From an uncultured Clostridia bacterium (GTDB taxonomy: Bacteria > Bacillota > Clostridia > Christensenellales > CAG-138): a DNA stretch of 11,253 nt. The first letter of the stretch is position 1; the number at the start of each line of letters is the position of its first letter. Made by a program: the position numbers and the translations under genes. Location: the NCBI GenBank assembly GCA_937915925.1, contig CALGGM010000151.1, positions 1 through 11,253 on the forward strand. The letters are read 5' to 3'. This document shows positions 6,158 through 11,253 of the stretch, piece after piece. The notes under the pieces are model-generated. The model was not told the origin of the DNA and did not search any database. It saw only the letters and a list, made by a program, of their open reading frames with translations.

Positions 6158-7249
6158 ATGAAAAGAATTCTGAGCCTTGTCCTTGCCTTGATCCTTGTGA
6201 CGGCGTTTGCCGCCTGCAATACGACCGTTGAGGTCGACGAAAACACCTTTGCGGACGGCGATCAGTACGAATACATCGGCGGCGAGCTGAACGTGCTGAA
6301 CTGGGGCGAATACATCGACCCCGAGCTCATTGAACTGTTTGAACAGGAGACAGGCGTCAAGGTCAACTATATCGAACTGACGAGCAACGAGGAGATGCTG
6401 ATCAAGCTGCGTTCCTCCGACAGCCCCTACGATCTGTGCTTCCCGTCGGACTACATCATCGAGCAGATGATCCGCGAGGATATGCTGCAGCCGCTCGACT
6501 ATTCGAAGATCCCGAACGCCAAAAACATCGACCCGAAGATGATCGAGATCACCAACGGCTTCGATCCGGGCAACAAGTATTCGCTTCCCTACATGTGGGG
6601 CACGGTCGGCATTCTCTACAACACCACGATGGTCGACGAGCCCGTGGACAGCTGGGGCATCCTCTGGGATGAGAAGTACGCCGGTCAGGTCTGGATGTAC
6701 GACAGCCTGCGCGATTCCATCGGCATTACGTTGAAATACCTCGGCTATGAGATGAACACCCGCAGCGAGGACGAGATCGCCCAAGCGCGCGATCTTCTCA
6801 TTCAGCAGGCGCCGATCAGAAAGGGCTGGGGCACCGACGATCTTCGCGCAACGATGGAAAACGGCAAGGGCGCGATGTGCGTGATCTATTCCGGCGACGC
6901 GTTCTGCTCCATGGACGAGAATGAGGACCTTGCGTACGCCGTTCCGAAGGAAGGGTCGAACGTCTGGTTTGACAACGTCATCATCCCGAAGACGGCGAAG
7001 AACGTCGAAGCCGCGCACGCGTTCATTAACTTTTTGAACGACGGCAACCTTGCGGCGCGCAACACCGAATACATCTACTACTCGACCCCGAACAAGGCGG
7101 CGATGGATCGGCTCGACCCGTACTTCACCGAGAGCGAGACCTACAACCCGCCGCAGGACGTTCTGGACCGCTGTGAAGTCTTCCACGATCTCGGCGACTT
7201 CATCGACGTGTTCACCAAGGCGTGGAGCGCGATCAAGTCCGCGAACTGA
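6158..7249 (+). CDS. potD: Spermidine/putrescine-binding lipoprotein PotD
   Basis: The 363-residue extracellular solute-binding protein that captures polyamine and delivers it to PotBC. A lipoprotein signal peptide (residues 1-19) ends in FAAC with Cys20 as the lipidated residue; Phe at -3 is less usual than Leu. Ligand-pocket positions known from E. coli PotD are recognisable: WGEY (49-52; E. coli WTEY), PSDY (96-99), Asp182, Asp186 at the place of Glu171, Tyr244, WFD (270-272; E. coli WMD, Trp255/Asp257) and a Tyr in YYSTPN (307-312; E. coli GYPTPN). The aromatic box and acidic residues therefore look intact. Whether spermidine or putrescine is preferred cannot be read. ATG follows AAAGGGG (6144-6150) at 7-nt spacing. 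The M42 peptidase gene follows after 9 nt. Confidence 0.95.
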   Translation: MKRILSLVLALILVTAFAACNTTVEVDENTFADGDQYEYIGGELNVLNWGEYIDPELIELFEQETGVKVNYIELTSNEEMLIKLRSSDSPYDLCFPSDYIIEQMIREDMLQPLDYSKIPNAKNIDPKMIEITNGFDPGNKYSLPYMWGTVGILYNTTMVDEPVDSWGILWDEKYAGQVWMYDSLRDSIGITLKYLGYEMNTRSEDEIAQARDLLIQQAPIRKGWGTDDLRATMENGKGAMCVIYSGDAFCSMDENEDLAYAVPKEGSNVWFDNVIIPKTAKNVEAAHAFINFLNDGNLAARNTEYIYYSTPNKAAMDRLDPYFTESETYNPPQDVLDRCEVFHDLGDFIDVFTKAWSAIKSAN

Positions 7250-7258
7250 GGAGGACGT

Positions 7259-8284
7259 ATGGAACAGCTCAAAAAGACGCTGAGAGACCTCATGGCGATC
7301 GACAGCACCACCGGCTTCTTCGTCGAGATGGACGAATATCTGCTTGCCGAAGCGAAGCGGATGGGGATCGAAGCCGTACAGCTCAATAAGGGCGGCGTGC
7401 GGTTCGATCTCGGCGGCGAGGGCAACCCCGTCACGATCGCCGCGCATGTCGACGCGATCGGGCTCATGGTGCGGCAAATCAACGCGGACGGAACGCTGTC
7501 CGTCGTCAAGGTCGGCGGCGTGCATCCGTACTACGCGCTCGACTGGAACTGCCGCGTACATGCAAGAAACGGCAAGATCTACACCGGCGTCGTTCGCAGA
7601 AAGAACCCGAGCGTGCATCTGATGAGCGCGTCTGAAAAGGAAACGCCGATGGACCTCGATACGAACCTTGTCCTGCTTCTGGACGAGGATGTGTATTCCC
7701 GCGCGGACGTGGAGAAACTCGGCATTACATGCGGCGATCAGGTCGCGATCGAAACGCGCTATACGGAGACCGAAAACGGCTTTATCAAGAGCCGTTACCT
7801 CGACGACAAGGCGAGCGCCGCGACGCTTCTTCGGCTTGCGCAGCGCGTGGTCGACGGCGAGGTGAAGCTGAACCGCAAGGTCAGCCTGCTGTTCACCGAA
7901 TATGAAGAGATCGGACACGGCGGCGCGTGCGGCATTCCCGCGGACACCAAAGATCTCATTGCGGTCGACATCGGCTGCATCGGTCTCGATCACGACAGCA
8001 GCGAGCACAAGGTCACGGTCGCCACGAAGGACGCGGCGTTCCCGTACCACACCGTGCTCACCGATGAGCTCGTGAAGCTTTGCGAAAAGAACGGCATTCC
8101 CTACGCGCTCGACATGATGGTGCCAAGCTACGGCTCCGACGCGGACGTAAGTTTACGCGCAGGCTACGACGTGCGCCACGCGCTGATCGGTCCCGGCGTT
8201 CGCGAAACGCACGGCTACGAGCGCACGCATGAGGACGCTCTGAAGGCAACGCTTGCGCTGATCTCGGCGATCGTCGAGGCATAA
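7259..8284 (+). CDS. M42 family metallo-aminopeptidase
   Basis: A 341-residue member of peptidase family M42 (FrvX/YsdC/glutamyl-aminopeptidase-like), cytosolic dinuclear metal enzymes that usually form dodecameric tetrahedral particles and trim short peptides. Metal and catalytic residues are in the expected order: His63 and Asp65 in AAHVDAIG; Asp182/Asp183 in RYLDDKASA; catalytic Glu216 and metal Glu217 in TEYEEIGHGGA; Asp237 in AVDIGCIG; His324 in GYERTHEDA. The inserted PDZ-like/beta domain lies at about 70-170. The length is typical. GAGGAGG (7248-7254) overlaps the potD stop codon, so the gene belongs to the pot operon. A link between peptide trimming and polyamine import is not obvious. 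No terminator follows before the repeat element at 8301. Confidence 0.93.
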   Translation: MEQLKKTLRDLMAIDSTTGFFVEMDEYLLAEAKRMGIEAVQLNKGGVRFDLGGEGNPVTIAAHVDAIGLMVRQINADGTLSVVKVGGVHPYYALDWNCRVHARNGKIYTGVVRRKNPSVHLMSASEKETPMDLDTNLVLLLDEDVYSRADVEKLGITCGDQVAIETRYTETENGFIKSRYLDDKASAATLLRLAQRVVDGEVKLNRKVSLLFTEYEEIGHGGACGIPADTKDLIAVDIGCIGLDHDSSEHKVTVATKDAAFPYHTVLTDELVKLCEKNGIPYALDMMVPSYGSDADVSLRAGYDVRHALIGPGVRETHGYERTHEDALKATLALISAIVEA

Positions 8285-8300
8285 CACGAACCGAACACAC

Positions 8301-8485
8301 GGGCTGTTAAGAAAGTCCTGTCATTCTGAGCCTTTAGGCGAAGAATCTCCAAGAAACAGTACAAACTTTTAGGAGATCCTTCGTCGCGTTCAACTCCGCT
8401 GCGCTTCGTTACAGCGGTAGATCGCGCGCTTCCCGCGCGTACCATCGCTCCTCAGGATGACATTTCGAGACTTTCTTAACAGCCC
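8301..8485. mobile_element. 185-bp MITE-like element with nested inverted repeats
   Basis: Perfect 17-bp terminal inverted repeats (GGGCTGTTAAGAAAGTC at 8301-8317; reverse complement at 8469-8485) bound a non-coding element. Inside are TGTCATTCTGAG (8319-8330) against CTCAGGATGACA (8451-8462, one mismatch), CGAAGAATCTCC (8339-8350) against GGAGATCCTTCG (8372-8383, one mismatch), CCGCTG/CAGCGG (8396-8401/8412-8417) and CGCGCG-CTTCC-CGCGCG (8423-8439). The whole can fold into one long stem topped by hairpins. A second copy's end lies inverted at 1-53. No target duplication is evident (flanks ACAC and CTTT) and no ORF is convincing. It separates the pot operon from the GNAT gene and could act as RNA structure in either transcript. 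Mobilisation in trans is inference. Confidence 0.8.
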
Positions 8486-8510
8486 CTTTGTAACATGAAA
8501 GGGAGAATGT

Positions 8511-8993
8511 ATGGAACAGGAACGTATCACGCTCGCGCCGATGACGGACGAGATGTATCATCGTTATCTCAAAGAATACGACAACGATCCCGACCTGTAT
8601 CTGCCGGGACAGCCCTACGAGCATTACGTCTACAGCCCGGAACGCGCAGAGCGGTATATCGAGCGGCAGAAGCAGTTAAACCGCATTCCGCTTGCGATCC
8701 TCATGCGCGGCGAGATCGTAGGCGAGATCGTCATCAAAAGCATCGAGCCGAAAACGAGCGCGTCGTTTGGGATCGCGCTGAAAAACGCGCAGTATAAGGA
8801 TCGCGGCATCGGCACGCAGGCGGAACGGCTCGCGATTCGCTGTATCTTTGACGAACTGGATATTCCGACGATCCTTGCGGACACGGTCCGGTCGAACACG
8901 CGCAGCCGGCACATCCTCGAAAAGCTCGGATTTATGCAGATCCATGAGGATGAAAACTTTTTGTATTATCGGCTTGATCGGAAAGACGCTTAA
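8511..8993 (+). CDS. GNAT family N-acetyltransferase (RimJ/RimL-like)
   Basis: A 160-residue acetyltransferase of the RimJ/RimL-type GNAT subgroup that transfers acetyl from acetyl-CoA to an amine. The N-terminal ITLAPMTDEMYHRYL and the central strand SASFGIAL precede the CoA pyrophosphate loop KDRGIGTQAERL (97-107; Arg98-Gly99-Ile100-Gly101-Thr102). NTRSRHILEKLGF (129-141) is the usual motif B helix and beta-bulge. The length is normal. The acceptor (antibiotic, protein N-terminus, polyamine or other) is not readable. ATG has AAAGGGAG (8498-8504) at 6-nt spacing; the ATG at 8495 is in another frame. Only 25 nt separate the start from the repeat element, so its promoter must lie within the element or expression comes by read-through from the pot operon. 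A terminator follows. Confidence 0.87.
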   Translation: MEQERITLAPMTDEMYHRYLKEYDNDPDLYLPGQPYEHYVYSPERAERYIERQKQLNRIPLAILMRGEIVGEIVIKSIEPKTSASFGIALKNAQYKDRGIGTQAERLAIRCIFDELDIPTILADTVRSNTRSRHILEKLGFMQIHEDENFLYYRLDRKDA

Positions 8994-9020
8994 ACGATCG
9001 ACCGCTTTCAAATCCGAATC

Positions 9021-9040
9021 GGGGCTATGCGCCCCTTTTT
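9021..9040 (+). terminator. Rho-independent terminator of the GNAT gene, inside the 3' end of the convergent gene
   Basis: GGGGC (9021-9025), loop TATGC and GCCCC (9031-9035) are followed by TTTTTCTTTT (9036-9045). The stem is short but GC-only with a good T-run on the plus strand. The ylbJ-like gene, on the minus strand, ends at 9025, so the terminator and T-run encode its last residues (KRKRGA and stop). No equivalent T-run exists on the minus strand. Confidence 0.8.
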
Positions 9041-10029
9041 CTTTTCGAGAGGCCGAAGGTGAAGACGAAGACGAGCAGAAGACCGAAGGCGGAGGAGAGG
9101 ACGACGGAGAGTAGGTCAAAGGCGTTTTGAAGCATCTGCGCGCCGCTCGCCATGGTCGGGATCGGGACGTCGGGGACACACAGCGGCGTGAGGAAATAGA
9201 CCGCGAGCGCCGCGAGGACCGCGGTGAGCAGGCGGGTCGCGATAAAGCGCGGCGACAGCGGAAGAAAGGACGCGCTCTGCAGCAGGATCGAGAGCCCGCC
9301 GAATTGGAGAAAGAACGCGGTTAATGCAAGCCGAAGCGGCAGCGGCAGGGGAAGCGCCGCAAGCGCGGACGCGCCGGAGGTCATTTCAAACAGCCCGAGC
9401 GCGATCGCTTGGGCAGCGTCAGCGTATTTTCCGAACAGCCCGAAAACGCCCGTCGCGTCGAGCAGCGCGCCGAGCACGGACGCGAACACGATGCTGCCGC
9501 CGATTCCGAGCATCGACTGCATTCCGTCCGAGATCGCCTTCGGCAGCGCCGCGGACAGCGGAATAGAGGCGGTATTTGACGGCTTTCTCCTGATCCGAAG
9601 CAGCGGAAACGACGTAAGCAGCGCCGTACCGTACACGCCGATCAGCAGTGGAAGCGATGCGCGCGGATCGTGGAAAAGACCGCCTGCGACGACGGAGATC
9701 AGAAACACGGGATTCGGGAGATTGCAGCAAGCCGCGGCTTTCTGCGCGTCGGAGAGGGTCAGGGACCCGTCCCGATACAGCGCGCCGGAAAGCTTTGCGC
9801 CGACCGGATAGCCGCCGATCATGCCGAACGGCAGAAGACAAACCGTCGGAAGGCGGGAGGGAAGCCCGCTGTCAAGAAGCAGCGCGCCAGCGACAAGATA
9901 GGGGAGCAGCGACGGGACGCAGCGCGTCCACCAAAGCAGAGCCGCATTCGACGCCGCTGTGAACGCTGCGTCGGGCGCTGCAATCAGTCCGAACAGGATG
10001 CAAACGGGAATCAGCCAACCGTACTTCAT
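9025..10029 (-). CDS. ylbJ: YlbJ-like (SpoVV-type) sporulation integral membrane protein
   Basis: A 334-residue polytopic membrane protein with about eight hydrophobic segments. Recognisable YlbJ features are LLWWTRCVPSLLPYL (31-45), GGYPVGAKL (72-80) followed by NLPNPVFLISVVAGGLF (103-119), LFEMTSGAS (213-221) and FGGLSILLQ (243-251). In B. subtilis YlbJ, renamed SpoVV, is made in the mother cell under sigma-E and takes part in dipicolinic acid transport into the forespore. The family has a nucleoside-recognition/gate-type fold. At 334 residues it is shorter than the Bacillus protein (about 400), with the shortening mainly before GGYP. GGAGGG (10033-10038) is close to the ATG. The gene lies 44 nt downstream of the patatin gene on the same strand, matching the adjacency of ylbJ and ylbK in Bacillus. 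The function here is inferred. Confidence 0.75.
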   Translation of the reverse strand: MKYGWLIPVCILFGLIAAPDAAFTAASNAALLWWTRCVPSLLPYLVAGALLLDSGLPSRLPTVCLLPFGMIGGYPVGAKLSGALYRDGSLTLSDAQKAAACCNLPNPVFLISVVAGGLFHDPRASLPLLIGVYGTALLTSFPLLRIRRKPSNTASIPLSAALPKAISDGMQSMLGIGGSIVFASVLGALLDATGVFGLFGKYADAAQAIALGLFEMTSGASALAALPLPLPLRLALTAFFLQFGGLSILLQSASFLPLSPRFIATRLLTAVLAALAVYFLTPLCVPDVPIPTMASGAQMLQNAFDLLSVVLSSAFGLLLVFVFTFGLSKRKRGA

Positions 10030-10073
10030 AAGCCCTCCGATCGATCCTATGCAAAAGGGCGTATGCAGTATGC

Positions 10074-10850
10074 TCAGCGTTTAAGGAGCCTTCGAATTTC
10101 CGGAAGTGCTTGGATCGCGGCGGCGCGTCCGACGGCGATGCAGCGAGGGGCGTCATGCGGGACGAGCCGGTCCATAAACGACGCGTCGGGACGGATCAGC
10201 ACGTCCGCGCCGCAGGGCGAACGTTCCTCGATCGCGGCGCGCATGATGTCGACCGAGCGGAACGCGATGCGGTAGAGGTTCGTGCGCTGTGCCCGATACG
10301 GGGCGGTGATGCCGAGATCGACGCCGATGACGAGATCCGCGCCGTTCCGTTTCAGGATATCGACCGGAACGGATTCCACCGTGCCGCCGTCGATGTAGGT
10401 CACGCCGTCGAGCGTGACGGGGCGCAAAAGGGCGGGGATCGCGATGCTTGCGCGCACCGCGCGGTACAAAGGCCCCTCGTGCAGATAGCGCGTCTGTCCG
10501 CTTTGGATGTCGACCGCCGAGCACCAGAAGGGGACGCAGGTTTCGGAAAACGTGCGTCCGTCGGTGACGGTGCGCAAAAGCTTTGTGAACTTGTTTCCGG
10601 AAAATACGCCGGCGCGAAGCGGGGTCGGAAAGTCGAGCACGTCGCGCTTTAACAGCTGCGCCGCGTATGCGCCGAGCGCGTACAGATCCATCTCCGCGGC
10701 GTAGGCTGCGCCGATGAACGCGCCGACCGACGCGCCGGACACGAGGTCGACGGGGATCCCCGCCTCCTCCAAAACCTGCAACACTCCGATGTGCGCGACG
10801 CCGCGCATGCCGCCCGCGCCGAGCGCGAGCCCGATCCGTTTTCTCTTCAT
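10074..10850 (-). CDS. ylbK: Patatin-like phospholipase (YlbK/RssA-type)
   Basis: A 258-residue bacterial patatin/NTE-family serine acyl hydrolase. The oxyanion-hole motif GAGGMRG (11-17), nucleophile elbow GASVG (39-43, Ser41) and catalytic Asp154 in IDGGTVESVP (153-162) form an intact Ser-Asp dyad. The length matches single-domain YlbK/RssA-like proteins (about 260), which are expected to be cytosolic esterases or phospholipases. I chose the ATG at 10850 (MKRKRIGLALGAGG): the conserved first strand begins right there. A 12-residue upstream extension to 10886 (MGILQKNRAGAG) is open but lacks a ribosome binding site and any homology-like character. The site before 10850 is itself weak (AGGTGCAGGT). 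The ylbJ-like gene follows after 44 nt with no terminator between, suggesting cotranscription. Its natural substrate is unknown. Confidence 0.88.
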   Translation of the reverse strand: MKRKRIGLALGAGGMRGVAHIGVLQVLEEAGIPVDLVSGASVGAFIGAAYAAEMDLYALGAYAAQLLKRDVLDFPTPLRAGVFSGNKFTKLLRTVTDGRTFSETCVPFWCSAVDIQSGQTRYLHEGPLYRAVRASIAIPALLRPVTLDGVTYIDGGTVESVPVDILKRNGADLVIGVDLGITAPYRAQRTNLYRIAFRSVDIMRAAIEERSPCGADVLIRPDASFMDRLVPHDAPRCIAVGRAAAIQALPEIRRLLKR

Positions 10851-10908
10851 ACCTGCACCTGCCCGATTTTTTTGCAGTATGCCCATGTGCGAAAAAACAA
10901 TGCATTGC

Positions 10909-10937
10909 TGGACAAACGGGAAAAGATATGGTAGAAT
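10909..10937 (+). promoter_or_regulatory. Sigma-A-type promoter of the lipoprotein gene
   Basis: TGGACA (10909-10914, one mismatch from TTGACA), a 17-bp spacer and TAGAAT (10932-10937, one mismatch from TATAAT). Initiation near 10944 would give a leader of about 55 nt beginning at or in the palindrome described next. Confidence 0.75.
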
Positions 10938-10943
10938 GTGTTA

Positions 10944-10969
10944 TCCCGAAAAAGCGCGCTTTGTCGGGA
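10944..10969. promoter_or_regulatory. 26-nt near-perfect palindrome at the lipoprotein transcription start
   Basis: TCCCGA (10944-10949) pairs with TCGGGA (10964-10969), and the core AAAGCGCGCTTT (10951-10962) is self-complementary. The only mismatch is A at 10950 against G at 10963. It starts 7 nt after the -10 box. As DNA it is a plausible operator for a dimeric regulator. As RNA it could be a hairpin at the very 5' end of the message that protects it from decay. Its T-run is too short for a terminator. Confidence 0.6.
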
Positions 10970-10999
10970 GAAAATGCGAATTTTTACATGGAGAGGGAA

Positions 11000-11253
11000 A
11001 TGAAGAGAATCACAGTATGCGTGCTGTTGGCGCTCGCGATGCTTCTGATGGCGTGCAATCCCGGCGGATCCGAGGCGCAGGCGCCCGTGACCGAGAAGCC
11101 CGATGAGGAGCAGGTTGCGGAGGAAGCGATCGAAACGCCCGCGTCGACCGAAGCGCCGACGCTTGAACCGACCCCCGAACCCACCGAGGAACCGACGCCG
11201 GAGCCCACCGAGGAGCCGACGCCGGAGCCCACGCCCGAGCCGACGCCCGAACC
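11000..11253 (+). CDS. Lipoprotein with Thr/Pro/Glu-rich linker (partial, runs off the window)
   Basis: The first 84 residues of a secreted lipoprotein; the frame is open to the window end. MKRITVCVLLALAMLLMAC is a typical lipoprotein signal with lipobox LMAC and lipidated Cys19. After about 40 acidic residues a repetitive linker starts (TPEPTEEPTPEPTEEPTPEP), encoded by 24-bp units at 11177-11200, 11201-11224 and 11225-11248. Such linkers hold an extracellular domain away from the membrane in Gram-positives. The functional domain lies beyond the window, so no function can be assigned. GGAGAGGG (10990-10997) is the ribosome binding site, and a good promoter with a palindrome lies upstream. 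Confidence 0.85.
   Translation, partial: MKRITVCVLLALAMLLMACNPGGSEAQAPVTEKPDEEQVAEEAIETPASTEAPTLEPTPEPTEEPTPEPTEEPTPEPTPEPTPE
11177..11248 (+). repeat. Tandem 24-bp coding repeat (E-P-T-E/P-E-P-T-P units)
   Basis: Three consecutive in-frame 24-bp units beginning GAA/GAG CCC ACC/ACG encode EPTEEPTP, EPTEEPTP and EPTPEPTP. Units 1 and 2 differ at three bases. The array may continue beyond the window. Being a multiple of three, unit gain or loss would change linker length without a frameshift. Confidence 0.8.

Noticed and set aside
5852..8050. A 732-codon open frame on the minus strand
   Set aside because: It lies antisense to potC, potD and the M42 gene, all with clear motifs and ribosome binding sites. 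Its translation is Arg/Asp/Val/His-rich with no domain, a typical shadow in GC-rich DNA.
1..8485. Composite transposon bounded by the two inverted elements
   Set aside because: The elements carry no transposase and the enclosed genes are ordinary metabolic and transport genes with normal composition, so chance placement of two dispersed repeats is simpler.
9224..9811. A 195-codon open frame on the plus strand
   Set aside because: Antisense to the ylbJ-like gene, Ser/Ala/Pro-rich composition, no ribosome binding site or motif.
10110..10652. A 180-codon open frame on the plus strand
   Set aside because: Antisense to the patatin gene, whose catalytic motifs are intact; low-complexity Asp/Arg/Ala/Gly composition.
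10851..10886. N-terminal 12-residue extension of the patatin protein
   Set aside because: No ribosome binding site at 10886, and the conserved first strand and GAGGMRG motif fit a start at 10850. A weak site at 10850 leaves some doubt.
10984..11232. Minus-strand frame encoding Gly-Ser-Val repeats
   Set aside because: It is the complement of the Thr/Pro/Glu repeat in the lipoprotein, which has a good promoter, ribosome binding site and signal peptide.
11177..11253. Regular 24-bp repeats as a CRISPR array
   Set aside because: There are no spacers; the units are contiguous, in frame and encode a Pro-rich linker.

Overview
The window is about 11.25 kb of moderately GC-rich DNA with dense, well-spaced bacterial genes, strong purine-rich ribosome binding sites and short intergenic gaps. 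The protein families point to an uncultured-type Gram-positive of the class Clostridia (Firmicutes/Bacillota). They include a clostridial-type cytidylate kinase-like protein, an XRE-cupin regulator driving potABCD, and a YlbJ/YlbK sporulation-type pair. Lipoprotein signal peptides are also present, one leading into a Thr/Pro/Glu-rich linker. No rRNA, tRNA, phage, IS transposase or CRISPR array is visible. The taxonomic placement is inference.

Layout. 1-152 holds two repeat fragments: the 53-bp end of a small inverted-repeat element cut by the window edge, and a hairpin-bearing intergenic repeat. A cytidylate kinase-like gene (164-787, minus) and a uridine kinase gene (974-1648, plus) diverge from a 186-bp region with two good back-to-back promoters. 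A Rho-independent terminator (1657-1684) closes the uridine kinase gene. A small alpha/beta hydrolase (1690-2355) starts only 5 nt beyond its T-run, without a Shine-Dalgarno.

The centre (2383-8284) is one polyamine-uptake operon. It has a promoter and palindromic operator, then an XRE-cupin regulator, potA, potB, potC, potD and an M42 metallo-aminopeptidase, with intergenic gaps of 16 nt or less and a 4-nt potB/potC overlap. PotA is unusually long (474 aa) because its C-terminal TOBE region is duplicated with a 111-codon period.

From 8301 to 8485 lies an intact 185-bp non-coding element with perfect 17-bp terminal inverted repeats and nested internal stems. Its first 53 bp equal the reverse complement of window positions 1-53. 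A GNAT acetyltransferase (8511-8993) follows. Its terminator overlaps the 3' end of the convergent ylbJ-like gene (9025-10029, minus), which lies downstream of a ylbK-like patatin phospholipase gene (10074-10850, minus). At the right edge a lipoprotein gene (11000 onward, cut off) is preceded by a good promoter and a 26-nt near-perfect palindrome placed at the expected transcription start.

I see no wholly unknown multi-gene defence or biosynthetic system. The observations most worth checking are the tandem-TOBE PotA, the pot operator, the nested inverted-repeat element and its partner copy, and the palindrome in front of the lipoprotein gene.
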